DNA of 64,000 bases, from contig OY282382.1 of NCBI GenBank assembly GCA_958295905.1, positions 124,001 through 188,000 on the forward strand. Direction: 5' to 3'. The position numbers and the translations under genes are program-made. Position 1 is the stretch's first letter, and each line of letters starts with the position of its first letter. The stretch is from an uncultured Vicinamibacterales bacterium (GTDB lineage Bacteria; Acidobacteriota; Vicinamibacteria; Vicinamibacterales; UBA8438). The notes beneath the pieces were generated by a model. That model saw nothing but the letters and a program-made list of their open reading frames with translations, searched no databases and was not told where the DNA came from. This document shows positions 62,441 to 64,000 of the stretch, piece after piece.

Positions 62441-63433
62441 AATCCGGTCCTGCCGCCGATCCTCCGGCGATCGGCGGGCGGCGAGCTGCGCCAGGGTCTC
62501 GAGGCCGAGGTTTCCGCCGCTCAACACGACGACGGTGGGGCCGACCGGCCCCGGCGGGGCCGACCCGGCCGCGGCGGGGAGGGCGGCAAGGGTCGCGGCA
62601 CCGCTGGTCTCGACGACGAGCTTGGCCCGGCGAAACAGCCAGAGCACCGCGTCGGCGATCGGATCGTCGTCGACGGTGACCACCTCGTCGACGAAACGCT
62701 GGACATGGTGGAAGGTCAGGTCCCCGGGCCGCACCGGCAGCAGTCCGTCGGCCAGGCTCGACACCCGATCGAGGGAGACCGGCCGGCCCGCCGCGAGCGA
62801 CGCGGTCATTTTGGCGGCGCCCCCGGGCTCGACGCCGACGACCCGGACATCGGGACGGCGCTGCTTGACGGCGGCCGCCACCCCGGCCGCCAGCCCTCCC
62901 CCCCCTACCGGCACGAGGACGCGCGCCACGGCCGGACAGTCGCGCAGGATCTCCAGGCCCACCGTGCCCTGACCCGCGATGATCCAGGGGTGGTCGAACG
63001 GCGGCACCATCTGCAGTCGCCGGGTCCGCGCCTCCGCCTCGGCCCGCCGCTTCCGCTCGATCGAGGTCGTCCCCTCGAAGAGGATCTCGGCCCCGAGGGC
63101 CCGCGCCCCCTCGACCTTGACGGCGGGGGCGGTCGTCGGCATGACCACCACCGCGGGCACGCCGACCCGGCGCGCGGCCAACGCCACCGCCTGCGCGTGG
63201 TTGCCGGACGAGTAGGTGATGACCCCGTGGCGGCGCGCATCCGGGTCGAGCCGCGCGAGGAAGTTGGAGGCGCCGCGTATCTTGAAGGCGCCGGCCGCCT
63301 GCAGGTTCTCGCACTTGGCGTACACCGGCGCCTCGCCGTCCACCGGCAACCGCAGCAGCGGGGTGCGGCGAACGAGGCCGTCGATACGCCGCGCGGCCTC
63401 CTCGACGGCGCTCACGGAAACGACGCTGGGCAT
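62435..63433 (-). CDS. Threonine/serine dehydratase (PLP-dependent)
   Basis: A 332-aa fold-type II enzyme: the PLP lysine in FKIRGASN (about 52), the SSGNHAQAVA motif, the glycine loop GGGGLAAG and a late serine SGGNLG. This matches catabolic threonine dehydratase or related serine racemase/ammonia-lyase families (forming 2-oxobutanoate and ammonia). No regulatory ACT domain is present, so it is a biodegradative or alternative type. The start ATG at 63433 is preceded by a TATACT hexamer only 7 bases upstream, so the mRNA may be almost leaderless. Confidence 0.88.
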   Translation of the reverse strand: MPSVVSVSAVEEAARRIDGLVRRTPLLRLPVDGEAPVYAKCENLQAAGAFKIRGASNFLARLDPDARRHGVITYSSGNHAQAVALAARRVGVPAVVVMPTTAPAVKVEGARALGAEILFEGTTSIERKRRAEAEARTRRLQMVPPFDHPWIIAGQGTVGLEILRDCPAVARVLVPVGGGGLAAGVAAAVKQRRPDVRVVGVEPGGAAKMTASLAAGRPVSLDRVSSLADGLLPVRPGDLTFHHVQRFVDEVVTVDDDPIADAVLWLFRRAKLVVETSGAATLAALPAAAGSAPPGPVGPTVVVLSGGNLGLETLAQLAARRSPEDRRQDRIP

Positions 63434-63440
63434 GCGGCGC

Positions 63441-63446
63441 AGTATA
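63441..63446 (-). promoter_or_regulatory. -10-like TATACT very close to the dehydratase start
   Basis: CCGGTATACTG occurs on both strands of this spacer: here on the minus strand 7 bases before the dehydratase ATG, and on the plus strand at 63853-63858, 9 bases before the ATG at 63868. The spacing suggests leaderless or near-leaderless transcripts. Confidence 0.4.
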
Positions 63447-63637
63447 CCGGCAGACCGGCGCGGCAGACCGCGGCAAGACCCCGCGTCGCGCCGACAACCC
63501 CCGGACGGAATGCCCCGCCGGCCGAATTCGGAGAGCGGCCTGCAGCGGTGGCGGGACGCGCCGCGGGGCCATCCCCCGGACGGGATGCCCCGCCGGCCGA
63601 ATACGGCGGGGGCCTGCCGCCGGCGGCCGACGGGCGG

Positions 63638-63810
63638 GAGCATCCCACGCTGACTGCCCGTGACGGCTCGCCCCCGATTCAAGGGGCCGCCACCGTCTTG
63701 CCGACCGGCCGGCGCCGCGTGAGACCCACGATTCCGCACGGCCGGAGCCCCAGGACCCGCCACGATTCTTGCCTTGCGCACGGCGGTGGCGGAGCGTGGG
63801 ATGGTCCTGG
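63638..63810 (-). repeat. Family II repeat, copy E
   Basis: Reverse-orientation copy of the 170-bp family, with all landmarks and inverted ends (GAGCATCCCACGCTGAC and GGAGCGTGGGATGG), placed 58 bases before the last gene. Confidence 0.75.
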
Positions 63811-63852
63811 GCCGACGGGATTCACGCCCACCGGCGGCCGCGCCGGCGCCGG

Positions 63853-63858
63853 TATACT
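63853..63858 (+). promoter_or_regulatory. -10-like TATACT very close to the last gene's start
   Basis: CCGGTATACTG, the same motif as before the dehydratase, ends 9 bases before the ATG at 63868, consistent with a very short leader; a GCGGAG ribosome-like run overlaps. Confidence 0.4.
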
Positions 63859-63867
63859 GGGCGGAGC

Positions 63868-64000
63868 ATGTCGAGCGCCCAAGTGCGGACCGCGTTGCGG
63901 GTCGCGTTCCTGCTCGCGGTGACCGTCTCCGGCGTGGCCGCGCAGGACCCGGAACCCATCGGCCGCTACATCATCGACCTCCGGGGCTCGACGGTGAGCC
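63868..64000 (+). CDS. Start of an exported protein, partial
   Basis: The first 44 codons of a gene running off the window. A basic start (MSSAQVRTALR), a hydrophobic stretch and an alanine-x-alanine cut site (VAAQD) form a signal peptide; the mature start reads PEPIGRYIIDLRG. The family cannot be named from this fragment. Confidence 0.6.
   Translation, partial: MSSAQVRTALRVAFLLAVTVSGVAAQDPEPIGRYIIDLRGSTVS

Overview
The window is a very GC-rich bacterial chromosome segment that reads most like an Acidobacteriota genome, probably of the Vicinamibacteria type. The pointers are an ADOP-type duplicated-permease protein, TonB-dependent receptors with an N-terminal carboxypeptidase-regulatory-like domain, a complete MoxR/Bat operon, an S9 peptidase, and a nucleotide-transporter-like protein fused to HEAT and cyclic-nucleotide-binding domains. 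This is inference from gene content; no rRNA or other marker gene lies in the window, and I found no tRNA, prophage or intact insertion sequence.

Layout. 1-6.3 kb: the 3' end of an asparagine synthetase, a C-terminally clipped AAA ATPase, and a polysaccharide block on the minus strand (family 4 glycosyltransferase, flippase, and a double family 2 glycosyltransferase made by in-frame gene duplication). 6-12 kb: an alternative Hsp70 module on the minus strand (935-aa helical-repeat protein, J-like protein without HPD, GrpE-like, Hsp70, zinc-ribbon protein). 12.4-15.6 kb: a TonB-dependent receptor. 16.4-26 kb: a GyrI-like protein, then a tightly coupled MoxR-DUF58-BatA/B/C/D/E operon. 26.4-32.4 kb: an ADOP permease, an MNT-HEPN toxin-antitoxin pair, an aminotransferase with a CRISPR-like repeat array in its leader, and a DUF4399 protein. 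32.5-43.6 kb: a methyltransferase, an orphan antitoxin-like gene, an exported 558-aa protein with an Omp85-like barrel, a phosphoesterase and a 1246-aa transporter fusion. 43.9-51 kb: an arylsulfotransferase-like protein of lower GC, a cytochrome c/copper monooxygenase fusion, a serine hydrolase, a BNR-type lipoprotein and a VTT (DedA-like) membrane protein. 51.6-64 kb: a small charged protein, thioredoxin, a DegP-type protease, a SUMF1-domain protein, an S9 peptidase coupled to a CCA/poly(A) polymerase, a second TonB-dependent receptor, a threonine dehydratase and the start of an exported protein.

The most unusual aspect is outside the genes. At least five families of 80-380 bp dispersed repeats fill the spacers. 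Several sit exactly at gene 3' ends and even supply the last codons and the stop. A 139-bp MITE-like element also supplies a stop codon. Separately, four short tandem duplications span gene starts (89, 74, 134 and 119 bp, all 2 modulo 3). Each created a small upstream ORF that begins like the downstream gene and ends in an ATGA or GTGA overlap with its start codon, so translational coupling is kept or created. Together with the duplicated glycosyltransferase and a duplicated barrel 3' end, this points to frequent short tandem duplication in this lineage.
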